Source of the DNA: JBLNBU01 sp050260215
GTDB lineage: Bacteria; Pseudomonadota; Alphaproteobacteria; Rhodospirillales; Magnetospirillaceae
NCBI GenBank assembly: GCA_050260215.1
Contig: JBLNBU010000215.1
Span: 1-24,014 of the forward strand
Reading direction: 5' to 3'
DNA: 24,014 nt
Of the stretch, positions 15,411 to 22,729 are shown one piece after another. Made by a program: the position numbers and the translations under genes. The notes under the pieces are model-generated. The model did not search any database. It was not told where the DNA came from and saw only the letters and a program-made list of their open reading frames with translations. The stretch's first letter is position 1. Every line of letters begins with the position of its first letter.

Positions 15411-16037
15411 ATGGACAGGCTGATCGAGGGCTTCCGCCGTTTCCGCGACACCTATTTCGAAGACAACCGCTCGCTTTTCTCGGCCCTGGCCCAAGGGGGA
15501 CAGCAGCCCAAGGTCATGCTGGTCGGCTGCTGCGACTCGCGCGTCGATCCCGGCCTGATCTTCGGCGCCCAGCCCGGCGAGATGTTCGTGCTGCGCAACG
15601 TGGCCAACCTGATCCCGCCGTTCGAGAACCAGGGCACCTTTCACGGCACCTCGGCCGCCATCGAGTTCGCGGTGCGCAAGCTCGAGGTCGAGCACATCGT
15701 CATCCTCGGCCACGCCCAGTGCGGCGGCGTGCGCGCCTTGGTCGAGGACGGCGCCGCCGAAGGCACCGACTTCCTGCGCCCGTGGATGAGCATCGCGCGC
15801 ACCGGGCGCGACCGCGCCCTGGCCCTGACCCTGTCGGCCAACCAGCCGCTCGAGATGGCGCGGCGCATGTGCGAGCAGGAAACGGTGGCCATCTCGCTGG
15901 CCAACCTGATGACCTTCCCCTGGCTGCGCGAGCGGGTCGAACGGGGCGTGCTGGCCCTGCACGGCTGGTGGTTCGACATGGAAGAAGGCGAACTGTTCCG
16001 GCTGGACCCGGTTTCGAACACCTTCCTGAAGGTCTGA
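15411..16037 (+). CDS. Beta-class carbonic anhydrase
   Basis: A 208-residue zinc enzyme interconverting CO2 and bicarbonate. Zinc ligands are C40 (in GCCDSR), H101 and C104 (in GHAQCGG), with the Asp42-Arg44 dyad. The family segments LRNVANLIPP, GTSAAIEFAV and HGWWFDMEEGEL are present. Length is typical of bacterial and plant-type beta enzymes. No signal peptide, so cytoplasmic. The start at 15411 follows GAGGATAGGCAG; the open frame continues upstream but reads as non-coding arginine/proline-rich sequence. The gene stands alone and converges on the next gene with only four bases between the stops. Confidence 0.95.
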   Translation: MDRLIEGFRRFRDTYFEDNRSLFSALAQGGQQPKVMLVGCCDSRVDPGLIFGAQPGEMFVLRNVANLIPPFENQGTFHGTSAAIEFAVRKLEVEHIVILGHAQCGGVRALVEDGAAEGTDFLRPWMSIARTGRDRALALTLSANQPLEMARRMCEQETVAISLANLMTFPWLRERVERGVLALHGWWFDMEEGELFRLDPVSNTFLKV

Positions 16038-16041
16038 CGGC

Positions 16042-16335
16042 CTAGCGGAAGCCGGCCTGGGCGTAGGCGTTGGCGGCAGCCTGGTACTTGAGCGCGTTCA
16101 AGCCCATCTGCTGCCGGGTCTGGTCGTTGAGCACCTGCACGCCGCCGTTGATCAGGCTCGTCTGCATCGAGCCGGTGGCCGGATTGCCGCCCGCGTTGGT
16201 CTGGGCCAGTCCCCCGCCGGTCTGGGCACCGGTTGCCGCACCGCCGCCGTTCTTCTTCAGCGCCTTGGCCCGGTCAATGGCGGAACTCGACAGGTTCTGC
16301 AGGTTGACCCGCATGGATTCGGACAGGGTGACCAT
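16042..16335 (-). CDS. Small protein of unknown function with flagellin-like N-terminus
   Basis: A 97-residue protein I do not recognise. It opens MVTLSESMRVNLQNLSSSAI, which recalls the first residues of alphaproteobacterial flagellins (S.SMR.NL..L), but no further flagellin sequence follows. Residues about 38-66 are low complexity (Gly, Ala, Asn, Thr), and the end (LNDQTRQQMGLNALKYQAAA, then NAYAQAGFR) looks amphipathic-helical, vaguely like rod or hook proteins. No signal peptide, membrane segment or cysteine. The ATG at 16335 follows CGGGAG at good spacing; an upstream in-frame start at 16368 is less likely. It converges on carbonic anhydrase with a four-base gap. The flagellar resemblance is weak and could be chance. 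Confidence 0.65.
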   Translation of the reverse strand: MVTLSESMRVNLQNLSSSAIDRAKALKKNGGGAATGAQTGGGLAQTNAGGNPATGSMQTSLINGGVQVLNDQTRQQMGLNALKYQAAANAYAQAGFR

Positions 16336-16368
16336 GGTCGTCTCCCGGAATCGCCGTGACGCCATCAT

Positions 16369-16502
16369 ACCACGTGACGCCGGTTGTAACCATGGGTTGA
16401 TAACCCCATCCCGCCCGAGCCGGCGGCGCGGGGTCCGGCCGCGCTGCGACAGAGGCGGTAGACGCGCCGGGCCGGGAAGGCTAAGAAGGCAAACCTTGAG
16501 CG
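16369..16502. promoter_or_regulatory. Gap upstream of the small gene and of tRNA-Ser
   Basis: This 134-base divergent gap must hold promoters for the small gene (minus) and tRNA-Ser (plus). I see a perfect small hairpin GGGTT-GAT-AACCC at 16394-16406 near the small gene, and no convincing promoter boxes. Confidence 0.3.
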
Positions 16503-16592
16503 GGATGGGTGGCCGAGCGGTTTAAGGCACCGGTCTTGAAAACCGGCGTGGGGGCAACCCCACCGTGGGTTCGAATCCCACCCCATCCGCCA
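16503..16592 (+). tRNA. tRNA-Ser (anticodon UGA)
   Basis: The 90-base sequence folds as a class II tRNA. Acceptor stem GGATGGG/CCCATCC, discriminator G and encoded CCA at 16590-16592. The anticodon loop CTTGAAA sits on an ACCGG-type stem with TGA at 16537-16539, reading UCA and related serine codons. A long variable arm (GTGGGG-CAAC-CCCAC) is the serine hallmark, and the T arm is GTGGG-TTCGAAT-CCCAC. It stands alone and ends 14 bases before the stop of the convergent receiver gene. Confidence 0.97.
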
Positions 16593-16606
16593 GAATCGAC
16601 GTCGCT

Positions 16607-17149
16607 TCAGCCCCGGTTGGTGCTGCTGCCGACCAGCGGGTTTGGACGTGGCAGCGGCGGCGCCCGTCGGCGTTCGGCGGGAACGGGAATGCCACGGTAG
16701 GCAATTCGCCGGCAAGGCCCCACATAGGCCCCGGATCTTACGAAGGGCCGCGGGTTGAGCAGCACGTTGCGAAGCCGGCGGAACAGCGCTTCCGCCGACA
16801 CCGGCTTGACCAGGTACTCGTTGATCCCGGCGTTGCGGGCGGCAATCACCGTCGCCTTTTCGGTCTCGGCAGACAGCATGACGATTGCCACGTCGCTGCA
16901 GGCAATCAGGCCGCCGCGCCGAACAAAGCGGGTGAATGCGATCCCGTCCATGGGCGCCATGTCGTGATCGACCAAGGCCAGGGTGACCGGGGCGCTCTTG
17001 AGCAGCTCGATGCCGCTGGGGCCGTCGCCGGCCTCGGAGATCTTGCGGATGCCGAAGCTCTGCAGCGACGTCCTGAGCGCCAGGCGGGCATCCCGGCTGT
17101 CATCGACGACCAGTACACTGACCCCGGACAAGTCGATGTCGACGATCAT
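16607..17149 (-). CDS. CheY-like response regulator with short basic tail
   Basis: A 180-residue protein: receiver domain at about 8-128 and no DNA-binding or enzymatic output domain. Acidic pocket D16/D17 (VVDDS), phospho-acceptor D61 in LVDHDMAPMDG, switch residue S93 in MLSAE and K115 in YLVKPVS are all present, so it should be phosphorylated. The last about 50 residues are Arg/Pro-rich and include NPRPFVRSGAYVGPCRR, a tail motif I associate with alphaproteobacterial single-receiver proteins, from memory. The ATG at 17149 is preceded by AGGTGGAG. It follows the membrane histidine kinase by 55 bases on the same strand, making that kinase the likely phosphodonor. Output probably goes through protein-protein contact. 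Confidence 0.88.
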   Translation of the reverse strand: MIVDIDLSGVSVLVVDDSRDARLALRTSLQSFGIRKISEAGDGPSGIELLKSAPVTLALVDHDMAPMDGIAFTRFVRRGGLIACSDVAIVMLSAETEKATVIAARNAGINEYLVKPVSAEALFRRLRNVLLNPRPFVRSGAYVGPCRRIAYRGIPVPAERRRAPPLPRPNPLVGSSTNRG

Positions 17150-17190
17150 CAGCTCCACCTGCCGGTGCCGCAGAGAACAACTCCGGCATA

Positions 17191-17202
17191 CTACGGCCGT
17201 AG
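17191..17202. repeat. Perfect 12-base palindrome between kinase and receiver genes
   Basis: CTACGGCCGTAG lies three bases past the kinase stop. With its flanks CATA and TATG it can form a ten-pair stem carrying a three-base bulge on the message. It might set processing or differential expression of the kinase-regulator pair. A palindrome of this size in GC-rich DNA can also arise by chance. Confidence 0.45.
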
Positions 17203-17204
17203 GC

Positions 17205-19148
17205 CTATGTCCGTAATCCGGTAGCCACCCGATGCGCCGACTGGTCCGCCGGGAGCGTGAAGAGGAAGGTGCTGCCCTTGCCCTCCTCGCTTTCCACCCA
17301 GATGTGTCCGCCATGGTGCTCGACGATTCTCCTGCAACTGGCCAGGCCGATGCCGCAACCCTCGACATCCACTCCGTGCAGGCGCTGGAAGATGCCGAAG
17401 ATCCGTTCGGTCTGGTCGGCTGGAATGCCGACGCCGTTATCGGCGACCGACAGCACCCAGGTGGCACCGTCCGGGCGAGCGCTCACCGTCACCGTCGGCA
17501 CGCGACCGGGATCGCGGTACTTGACGGCGTTGCCCAGCAGGTTCTGGAACAGACGGACCAATTCGCTGCGGTCGCCCATGATCTCGGGCAGTTCTCCCGC
17601 GACGTCGATCCGGGCTCCCGTTTCCTCAATGGCAATGCCCAGGTTCGCCACCGCGGTCGCTAGCGCGCTTCCCAGGGCCACGGACCTCATGGGCTCCGAT
17701 CCACGCCCAAGCCGGGAATAGTCCAGCAACGCCAGGATCATGTTGTCCAGCCGCACGGCGCCGTCCTTGGCGAACGCCAGGAATTCCCGGCCGTCGGTGT
17801 CGAGGGTGGCGCCGATCCGCTTTTCCAGCAGTCCAAGATACGAACTGATCATGCGCAGCGGTTCGCGCATGTCGTGGGAGGCGACGTAGGCGAACTGCTG
17901 CAGCTCGGCGGTCCGTTCCGCCACGCGGCCATCCAGAAGGTCGCGCTCGCGCGTCAGTGCGGCCATGGCCAGGCGCCGCTGCAACATCGCCCGGACCAGG
18001 GCGGTGATCAGGATCGTCTCCAGGACGATGATCAGCGCTGCACCGCCGATCTCCCAGCGGTATATCTCCCACGCCGAGAAGGTCTGGTTGGGTATGACGC
18101 TGCCTGGCGGCAGTCGGTCGGGGGACAGACGGAAGCGCTGCATGGCCGGCCAGTCGAACAGGCTGCTGGTCGGAGACCGCATCTCTACCGGAATGTCGTC
18201 GGCGCGGGTTCCGCCCAGCACGCGCAACGCCATGTCGGCCACGGCGCGGCCCTGGTCGGCACCGGTCAGCACCTGCCCTGCCAGCACGCCGGTTCCAAGA
18301 TGGAAGTCCCAGAAGGTAAACACCGGAAATGGCGACAATGGGGCGATCAGTCGGCCGTTCTCGACCGGCGTGTAGTCCCGGCCTTCGGCCTTGTCGCTGG
18401 TCTGGCCGGCCAGAAAGACCACTGTGGTTTCCGGCAGTTCGGCCAGACGCTTGCGGATATCGGCAAGGGACGCATCGCGGATCTCGACGATGCGATACCG
18501 CGCAGCATACTTGGGGAAGACCTTGTCTTGCAGGGGTTCGACGTTCTGGGCGCTGCTGATGTCGCCGGTCGAACTGATGAAGGCCAAGGTGGTGGTCGCC
18601 GGAAAGGTGGCCAAGGCCAAGTCCACCGACCCCGTCAAGTCCACTTCCTCATTTATGCCGGTAATGTTGGTCATGCCGCTGGTGACCGACGGGCGAAAAT
18701 TGTTGTAGCCGCAAAAGACGATGGAGGCCTCGGGAAACAGCTCGGACCGATACTGGACGGCGAAGTCAAAGGCGGCGTTATCGGATACCACCACCAGGTC
18801 CAGTGGGTAGCCGGCCAACTTGGCGCCCAAGGCGGTGGCATGACGTTCCTTGCGGCGGCCAAAGTCGAACCGCCGGCTGTCCAGGTACTCGACGGACAGT
18901 TCAATGTCCCGGCCGGATTGCCGCAAGCGCGACATCAGCGCCTGCTCGATGTCATCGCTCCACTTGTAGCCGCGATGATACGAGTTGATGTAGAGCACCC
19001 GGCTGGCGGCGGCCATTGCCGAGCCAGCCACCAGCATCAACCCACACAACACCAGGGCGACGGTGACACACCGTTTCAGCCAAGGATTCTTGCACAGTGC
19101 TGCCAAGGTGCCTCCCCCATCCATACCGGATAGACGACAGCCGCGCAT
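17205..19148 (-). CDS. Membrane histidine kinase with ABC-substrate-binding-like periplasmic sensor
   Basis: A 647-residue sensor kinase. A hydrophobic segment at 27-46 (signal/first membrane helix) precedes a large periplasmic domain at about 50-350 that resembles the ABC substrate-binding family (PF04392-like): RVLYINSYHRGYKWSDDI, LDLVVVSDNAAF, SIVFCGYNN and VFLAGQTSD. A second membrane helix is at 368-389. Then a short coiled linker, the HisKA H-box with H425 in YVASHDMREPLR, the N-box N540 in NLLGNAVKYR, the G1 box DNGVGIP at 570-576 and the G2 box GCGIGLASCRR at 598-607. There is no attached receiver. The exact start is uncertain: ATGs at 19148 and 19124 have weak sites, while a TTG at 19106 is preceded by GGGGGAGG. 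The ligand is unknown; small organic molecules are plausible. Confidence 0.9.
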   Translation of the reverse strand: MRGCRLSGMDGGGTLAALCKNPWLKRCVTVALVLCGLMLVAGSAMAAASRVLYINSYHRGYKWSDDIEQALMSRLRQSGRDIELSVEYLDSRRFDFGRRKERHATALGAKLAGYPLDLVVVSDNAAFDFAVQYRSELFPEASIVFCGYNNFRPSVTSGMTNITGINEEVDLTGSVDLALATFPATTTLAFISSTGDISSAQNVEPLQDKVFPKYAARYRIVEIRDASLADIRKRLAELPETTVVFLAGQTSDKAEGRDYTPVENGRLIAPLSPFPVFTFWDFHLGTGVLAGQVLTGADQGRAVADMALRVLGGTRADDIPVEMRSPTSSLFDWPAMQRFRLSPDRLPPGSVIPNQTFSAWEIYRWEIGGAALIIVLETILITALVRAMLQRRLAMAALTRERDLLDGRVAERTAELQQFAYVASHDMREPLRMISSYLGLLEKRIGATLDTDGREFLAFAKDGAVRLDNMILALLDYSRLGRGSEPMRSVALGSALATAVANLGIAIEETGARIDVAGELPEIMGDRSELVRLFQNLLGNAVKYRDPGRVPTVTVSARPDGATWVLSVADNGVGIPADQTERIFGIFQRLHGVDVEGCGIGLASCRRIVEHHGGHIWVESEEGKGSTFLFTLPADQSAHRVATGLRT

Positions 19149-19258
19149 AACCGGCTCTCAACCTCAACCATAGCATACTATAAGCCTACCCCATCATGGC
19201 GATATGCGGCTCGATGTGGCGCAATCGCGCGGCCCCCCCGGGCCCGGCAGGACGGTCC
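19149..19258 (-). promoter_or_regulatory. Gap between NarL-type regulator and membrane kinase genes
   Basis: The 110 bases hold a GC-rich palindrome CCGGGCCCGG (19238-19247) and a stem GCGAT-(A)-TGCG pairing with CGCAATCGC (19199-19208 with 19220-19228), either of which may end the upstream kinase-regulator transcript although no U-tract follows. Nearer the kinase start is an AT-rich TATAGTATGCTAT (minus strand, about 19170-19183) that could supply a -10 element. Confidence 0.35.
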
Positions 19259-19903
19259 CTACGGGGTCACCAGTCCTTCGCGGATGGCGTACCGGGTCAG
19301 CTCGGCAGTGGTGTAAAGCCCCAGCTTCTGCTTGATGTTGCGCCGGTGGGCCTCGGCGGTCGAGATGGTGATTCCCAGGCAGAGCGCGATGTCGGGCGCG
19401 CGCTTGCCCTCGGCCAGCAGCTTGAGCACCTCGCGCTCGCGCCGGCCCAGGCGGCCGAGCGGCACCGTCCCCTGCGGCGGATCGTTGGTGACCCGATTGA
19501 CCAGGATGCGGGTCACCTCGGCCGAGACGTAGTTGTGCCCACCGGCGACGGCGCGTATGGCGGCCAGCAGTTCCTCGGTCCCGGCCGACTTGATGACGTA
19601 GGCCTGGGCGCCGGCCTTCAGCATCTCTTCCACATAGAACGGATCGGCATAGCCCGACAGGGCGACGATGCGGACCGGATCGTGGCCGTGGGCCAGTTTG
19701 CGGGCCAACTCGATGCCGTTGATGTCCGGGAGGCCGATGTCGAGCACCAGGATGTCGGGTCGGGCGTCTCCCAGCACGGCCAGTGTCTCGGCGCCGCTGC
19801 CGGTGCCGGCGACCACTTCGATGTCGGGCTCGGCATCAAGGGCCTTCTGCAGGGCCTGGCGCACCAGCGTGTGATCGTCGGCCAGCATTACCCGTATGGT
19901 CAT
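19259..19903 (-). CDS. NarL/FixJ-type response regulator with LuxR DNA-binding domain
   Basis: A 214-residue transcription regulator. The receiver domain (about 1-120) has D9/D10 (LADDH), phospho-acceptor D55 in LVLDIGLPDINGIELA, S83 and K105 in YVIKSAG, a complete phosphorylation site. A linker to 148 leads to a LuxR-type helix-turn-helix at about 150-207 (LGRREREVLKLLAEGKRAPD and then TISTAEAHRRNIKQKLGL). Its ATG overlaps the stop of the upstream PAS kinase by four bases (ATGA), so the two are translationally coupled and form a cognate NarX/NarL-like pair. It binds DNA as a dimer when phosphorylated; targets cannot be told from here. Confidence 0.95.
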   Translation of the reverse strand: MTIRVMLADDHTLVRQALQKALDAEPDIEVVAGTGSGAETLAVLGDARPDILVLDIGLPDINGIELARKLAHGHDPVRIVALSGYADPFYVEEMLKAGAQAYVIKSAGTEELLAAIRAVAGGHNYVSAEVTRILVNRVTNDPPQGTVPLGRLGRREREVLKLLAEGKRAPDIALCLGITISTAEAHRRNIKQKLGLYTTAELTRYAIREGLVTP

Positions 19904-21342
19904 GGCGTCCCCCCATCGTCCAGGCCCAGCGGCATTTCCAGCAGCACCTCGGTGCCTCGGCCGGGGCGCGACACGACCTCCAGGCTTCCTTGCAGGAACG
20001 AGATGCGCTCGCGCGCGTTCAAAAGCCCGAATCCCTTCCGGGCCCTGAGGGCCTGCCCCCAGTCGGCCAGGCCGACGCCGTCGTCGACCACCGAAACGAA
20101 CAGCCGTCCGTCGGTCGCCGCCAGTGACACCCGGGCGAAGTCGGTGCGGGCGTGCTTGGAGACGTTGATCAGCAGTTCGCGGATGGTGCGGAACAGGATG
20201 GACGATTGGGCCGGCGACAGCGGCTTGGGCCGCCCGTCGTCGTCGATCTCGACGGCCAGGTGGTGGCTGCGCCCGATCTCGCCGGCGAGCCAGCGCAAGG
20301 CGGGCACGAAGCCCATCTCGCTCAGGATGGGCGGGCTGAGCTGCGAGACCAGCGAACGGATCATGGTGCTGGCTTCGCCGATCGCCTCGGTGACCTCCCG
20401 GGCCAGGGCCCGCTGATGCTCCTCGGACAGGGTGCGCACCAGGGCATCCTGGCGGATGCGCGCCAGGTGCAGCATCTGCCCGAGATCGTCGTGGAGGTCG
20501 GCGGCAATCTGCCGCCGTTCGCGCTCCTCGGCCAGGGTCGCCTCGACGGCCAGGCGCCGCATGGTGGCTTGGGCACGGACCCTGGCGCTGATGTCGCAGA
20601 CCGAGGCGAAGGTGAGCTGCCGCCCATTCAGCTTGAAGGTGTTGAGGCGGATTTCGACAGGAACGATGCCGCCGTCCTTGCGCCGATGATGGCCCAAAAC
20701 CGTCGAGATGGTTCCCGGTTCCAGGTGGCGCCACTCGGCCTGGGCCTGCGGCAGGTCGTAGTCCATCTCGATGTCCGCCACCGACATGCCCAGCAATTCC
20801 GACTTGGCATAGCCAAGCATGTCGCAGGCGCGCTGGTTGACGTCGAGGAAGCGGCCGCTGTCGTCATTCAGGAACAGCGCATCTGGAATGGCGTAGTCGA
20901 TGACCGTATGCAGCAGGGTGTCGCGTTCTTTCAGGGCGGCTTCGGCATTCACCCTTTCGGTGACGTCGACGACGATGCCGATATAGCGCAGCGGCCGGCC
21001 ATCCACTCCGCAGATCGGCTGTCCGCGCCCCAGCAGCCAGCGCTCGGGCTCGCCCGGCGGCAGGGCGACCCGCCATTGGGCCTCCAACTCGCCCCCCGCG
21101 GCTGCGGCGGCATCGACCAGCGCCCTCACCCTTTGGCGGTCGTCGGGGTGAACGGAACTGATCCATGCCTCGTATGACGGCTCGCAGCTGCCGTGGGGCA
21201 GTCCGTACAGGTGCCAAAGGGAGTCCGACCAGATGTTGCGGTTGCCGGCCACGTCCCATTCCCACACGCCGGCATGGGCGGCGTCGAGCGCCAGGCGCAT
21301 CAGCATGTCGCTTGACCGCGCATTGGTGTCCGGGTGGGACAT
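19900..21342 (-). CDS. Soluble PAS-PAS histidine kinase, HisKA_3 (NarX-like) family
   Basis: A 480-residue kinase with no membrane segment, so cytosolic. PAS domain 1 is at about 12-132 (WEWDVAGNRNIWSD, VHPDDRQRV, YIGIVVDVTERV) and PAS 2 at about 140-258 (IPDALFLNDDSGRFLDVNQ, DMLGYAKSELLG, FASVCDISARV). The HisKA_3 dimerisation helix follows, with the phospho-accepting H284 in IAADLHDDLGQ, then a HATPase_c domain with N393 (ELLINVSKHA), DDGVGL at 420-425 and GFGLLNARERI from 437. The ATG at 21342 has GGAGGTG at ideal spacing. It is coupled to the NarL-type regulator downstream and divergent from an orphan LuxR-type regulator. PAS domains suggest a redox, oxygen or small-ligand signal; no cofactor-binding residue can be named with confidence. 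Confidence 0.93.
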   Translation of the reverse strand: MSHPDTNARSSDMLMRLALDAAHAGVWEWDVAGNRNIWSDSLWHLYGLPHGSCEPSYEAWISSVHPDDRQRVRALVDAAAAAGGELEAQWRVALPPGEPERWLLGRGQPICGVDGRPLRYIGIVVDVTERVNAEAALKERDTLLHTVIDYAIPDALFLNDDSGRFLDVNQRACDMLGYAKSELLGMSVADIEMDYDLPQAQAEWRHLEPGTISTVLGHHRRKDGGIVPVEIRLNTFKLNGRQLTFASVCDISARVRAQATMRRLAVEATLAEERERRQIAADLHDDLGQMLHLARIRQDALVRTLSEEHQRALAREVTEAIGEASTMIRSLVSQLSPPILSEMGFVPALRWLAGEIGRSHHLAVEIDDDGRPKPLSPAQSSILFRTIRELLINVSKHARTDFARVSLAATDGRLFVSVVDDGVGLADWGQALRARKGFGLLNARERISFLQGSLEVVSRPGRGTEVLLEMPLGLDDGGTP

Positions 21343-21469
21343 GGCGGGCACCTCCGTTCCCCGGTTCCGGGTAGTCCGGCTAATCACTCACGCGAATTAC
21401 ATAAATAGTACTACTAACTTATGATTGGGACCAGGGCCCATGGCGGTCCGGCGGCGGTGGAGAGACTGA
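21343..21469. promoter_or_regulatory. Divergent regulatory region between PAS kinase operon and orphan regulator
   Basis: This region includes the most AT-rich stretch of the right half, about 21394-21428. It contains the perfect inverted repeat TAGTA-C-TACTA at 21406-21416, which could be an operator for one of the two flanking LuxR-type regulators, and -10-like TAAATA/TAACTT words. GGTGGAGAGA precedes the plus-strand regulator start. Confidence 0.5.
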
Positions 21470-22147
21470 ATGCACGTCATTCTTGTCGAGGACGATGCCC
21501 TGGCGCGCGACAGCTATGCGGCCATTCTCGGCGATGCCTGCCCAGGGGCGCACATCCGCGAATGCAGTTCGCTGGACGAGGCTAGGCAGCCCATCCGCCA
21601 GGGGCTGTCCGTGGCCATGGTGGTGATCGACCACGGCATCCTGGCCGGCGGCAAGGCGCTGTTTCCTGACCTGCGGGCCGCTTGGCCTAACGTTCCTCTG
21701 GTGGTGACCCAGGCGCCCAACGACACCTTCGAATGCCTGTCCTGGCTGGACCTGGGGGTGGCGGGATACCTGCCGCGGACCATGAGCCGGGCCGCCATCG
21801 TCCTGGCCATCGGCCTGGTGCTGACCGGCGAGCGCTATGTTCCGCGGGTGGCGGTGGAAAACTGGGGTGCGCTGTCATCGGCGCGCCGGATCGATGCCGA
21901 CATCCGAGCTGACGCCATCGTCTCGCGCCTGACCCCGCGGCAGCTGGACGTGCTGGCCATGCTGGTCGACGGTGCCTCGAACAAGGTGATAGCGCGCTTC
22001 CTCGGCATCCACGAGGTCACGGTGAAGTCCCACCTGAGCAGCATCTACCGCCTGCTCGGCGTCACCTCGCGCACCCAGGCTACCCGCGAGGCCGTCCTGG
22101 CCGGCCTGGTCCGCTCGGCCGCCATGTCCGAGGTCCGTCCCATGTAA
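21470..22147 (+). CDS. LuxR-type transcription regulator with degenerate receiver domain
   Basis: A 225-residue protein. The N-terminal half folds like a receiver: D8/D9 in LVEDDA, a candidate phospho-acceptor D54 in VVIDHGIL and T80 in LVVTQ. The conserved lysine position reads R103 (GYLPRTMS instead of LPK), and the usual PxxxG turn after the acceptor Asp is replaced by LAGG, so phospho-signalling may be lost or altered. A LuxR-type helix-turn-helix lies at about 152-210 (LTPRQLDVLAMLVDGASNKV, IHEVTVKSHLSSIYRLLGV). It is transcribed away from the PAS kinase/NarL pair and ends 108 bases before cheW. It has no adjacent kinase of its own direction, so it may be an orphan or serve the divergent kinase. 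Confidence 0.92.
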   Translation: MHVILVEDDALARDSYAAILGDACPGAHIRECSSLDEARQPIRQGLSVAMVVIDHGILAGGKALFPDLRAAWPNVPLVVTQAPNDTFECLSWLDLGVAGYLPRTMSRAAIVLAIGLVLTGERYVPRVAVENWGALSSARRIDADIRADAIVSRLTPRQLDVLAMLVDGASNKVIARFLGIHEVTVKSHLSSIYRLLGVTSRTQATREAVLAGLVRSAAMSEVRPM

Positions 22148-22255
22148 CCGATGGTTTAATGGCTTCCACCTAAGATTCTGTCCACAGTCCCTATCCCTTT
22201 CCTAGTATCTCGGATATACTTGCCGAGCTCACACACAGCGCGGGAGGGGCTGGCC
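22148..22255 (+). promoter_or_regulatory. Region upstream of cheW
   Basis: The 108 bases include an inverted repeat CTCGG (22209-22213) / CCGAG (22223-22227) around an AT-rich ATATACTTG, and the very strong ribosome site GGGAGGGG at 22242-22249 before the GTG start of cheW. A promoter is likely here but the boxes are not clear. Confidence 0.35.
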
Positions 22256-22699
22256 GTGCGGCAATTCATTTCCTGTACCATCGGTTCCGAGGAATACGGA
22301 ATCGACATCATGTCGATCCGCGAGATCAAGGGATGGGTCCCTGCCTCGCATCTGCCCGAAATGCCGGCCTATTTCCGCGGCGTCATCGACCTGCGCGGGA
22401 CCATCATTCCCATCCTCGATCTGCGCGCCCGTTTCGGCGCCGCGCCGACCGAGCCGACCGCACGCCACGTCATCATGGTGGTCGCCGTGGGCGACAAGAT
22501 GGCGGGCATCCTGGTCGATGCGGTGGCCGACATCCTGGCCATCGACGACAAGGATATCCAGCCGGTGCCCGAGCTCGAGAGCGACGCCAGCCACGCCTTC
22601 CTGTCCGGGCTGGTCACGGTCGACGGCAGGATGGTCGCCATCCTCGATCTCAACGCCGTTTTCGACACCCACGACATCGCGCAGGTTCAGGCCGCCTGA
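22256..22699 (+). CDS. cheW: Chemotaxis coupling protein CheW
   Basis: A 147-residue single-domain CheW, which links methyl-accepting chemotaxis proteins to the kinase CheA. It reads MRQFISCTIGSEEYGIDIMS and has the family segments PEMPAYFRGVIDLRGTIIPI, LDLRARFG, VDAVADIL and DGRMVAILDLN. The GTG at 22256 is chosen because GGGAGGGG stands six bases upstream and the family N-terminus begins there; an in-frame ATG 36 bases upstream lacks a ribosome site and adds an unrelated sequence. The chemotaxis receptor gene follows after 30 bases with its own ribosome site, so the two are cotranscribed and probably dedicated partners. No cheA, cheB or cheR lies in the window. Confidence 0.95.
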   Translation: MRQFISCTIGSEEYGIDIMSIREIKGWVPASHLPEMPAYFRGVIDLRGTIIPILDLRARFGAAPTEPTARHVIMVVAVGDKMAGILVDAVADILAIDDKDIQPVPELESDASHAFLSGLVTVDGRMVAILDLNAVFDTHDIAQVQAA

Positions 22700-22729
22700 T
22701 TTCCGCGCCGCTCGTCCACGGAGGACACC

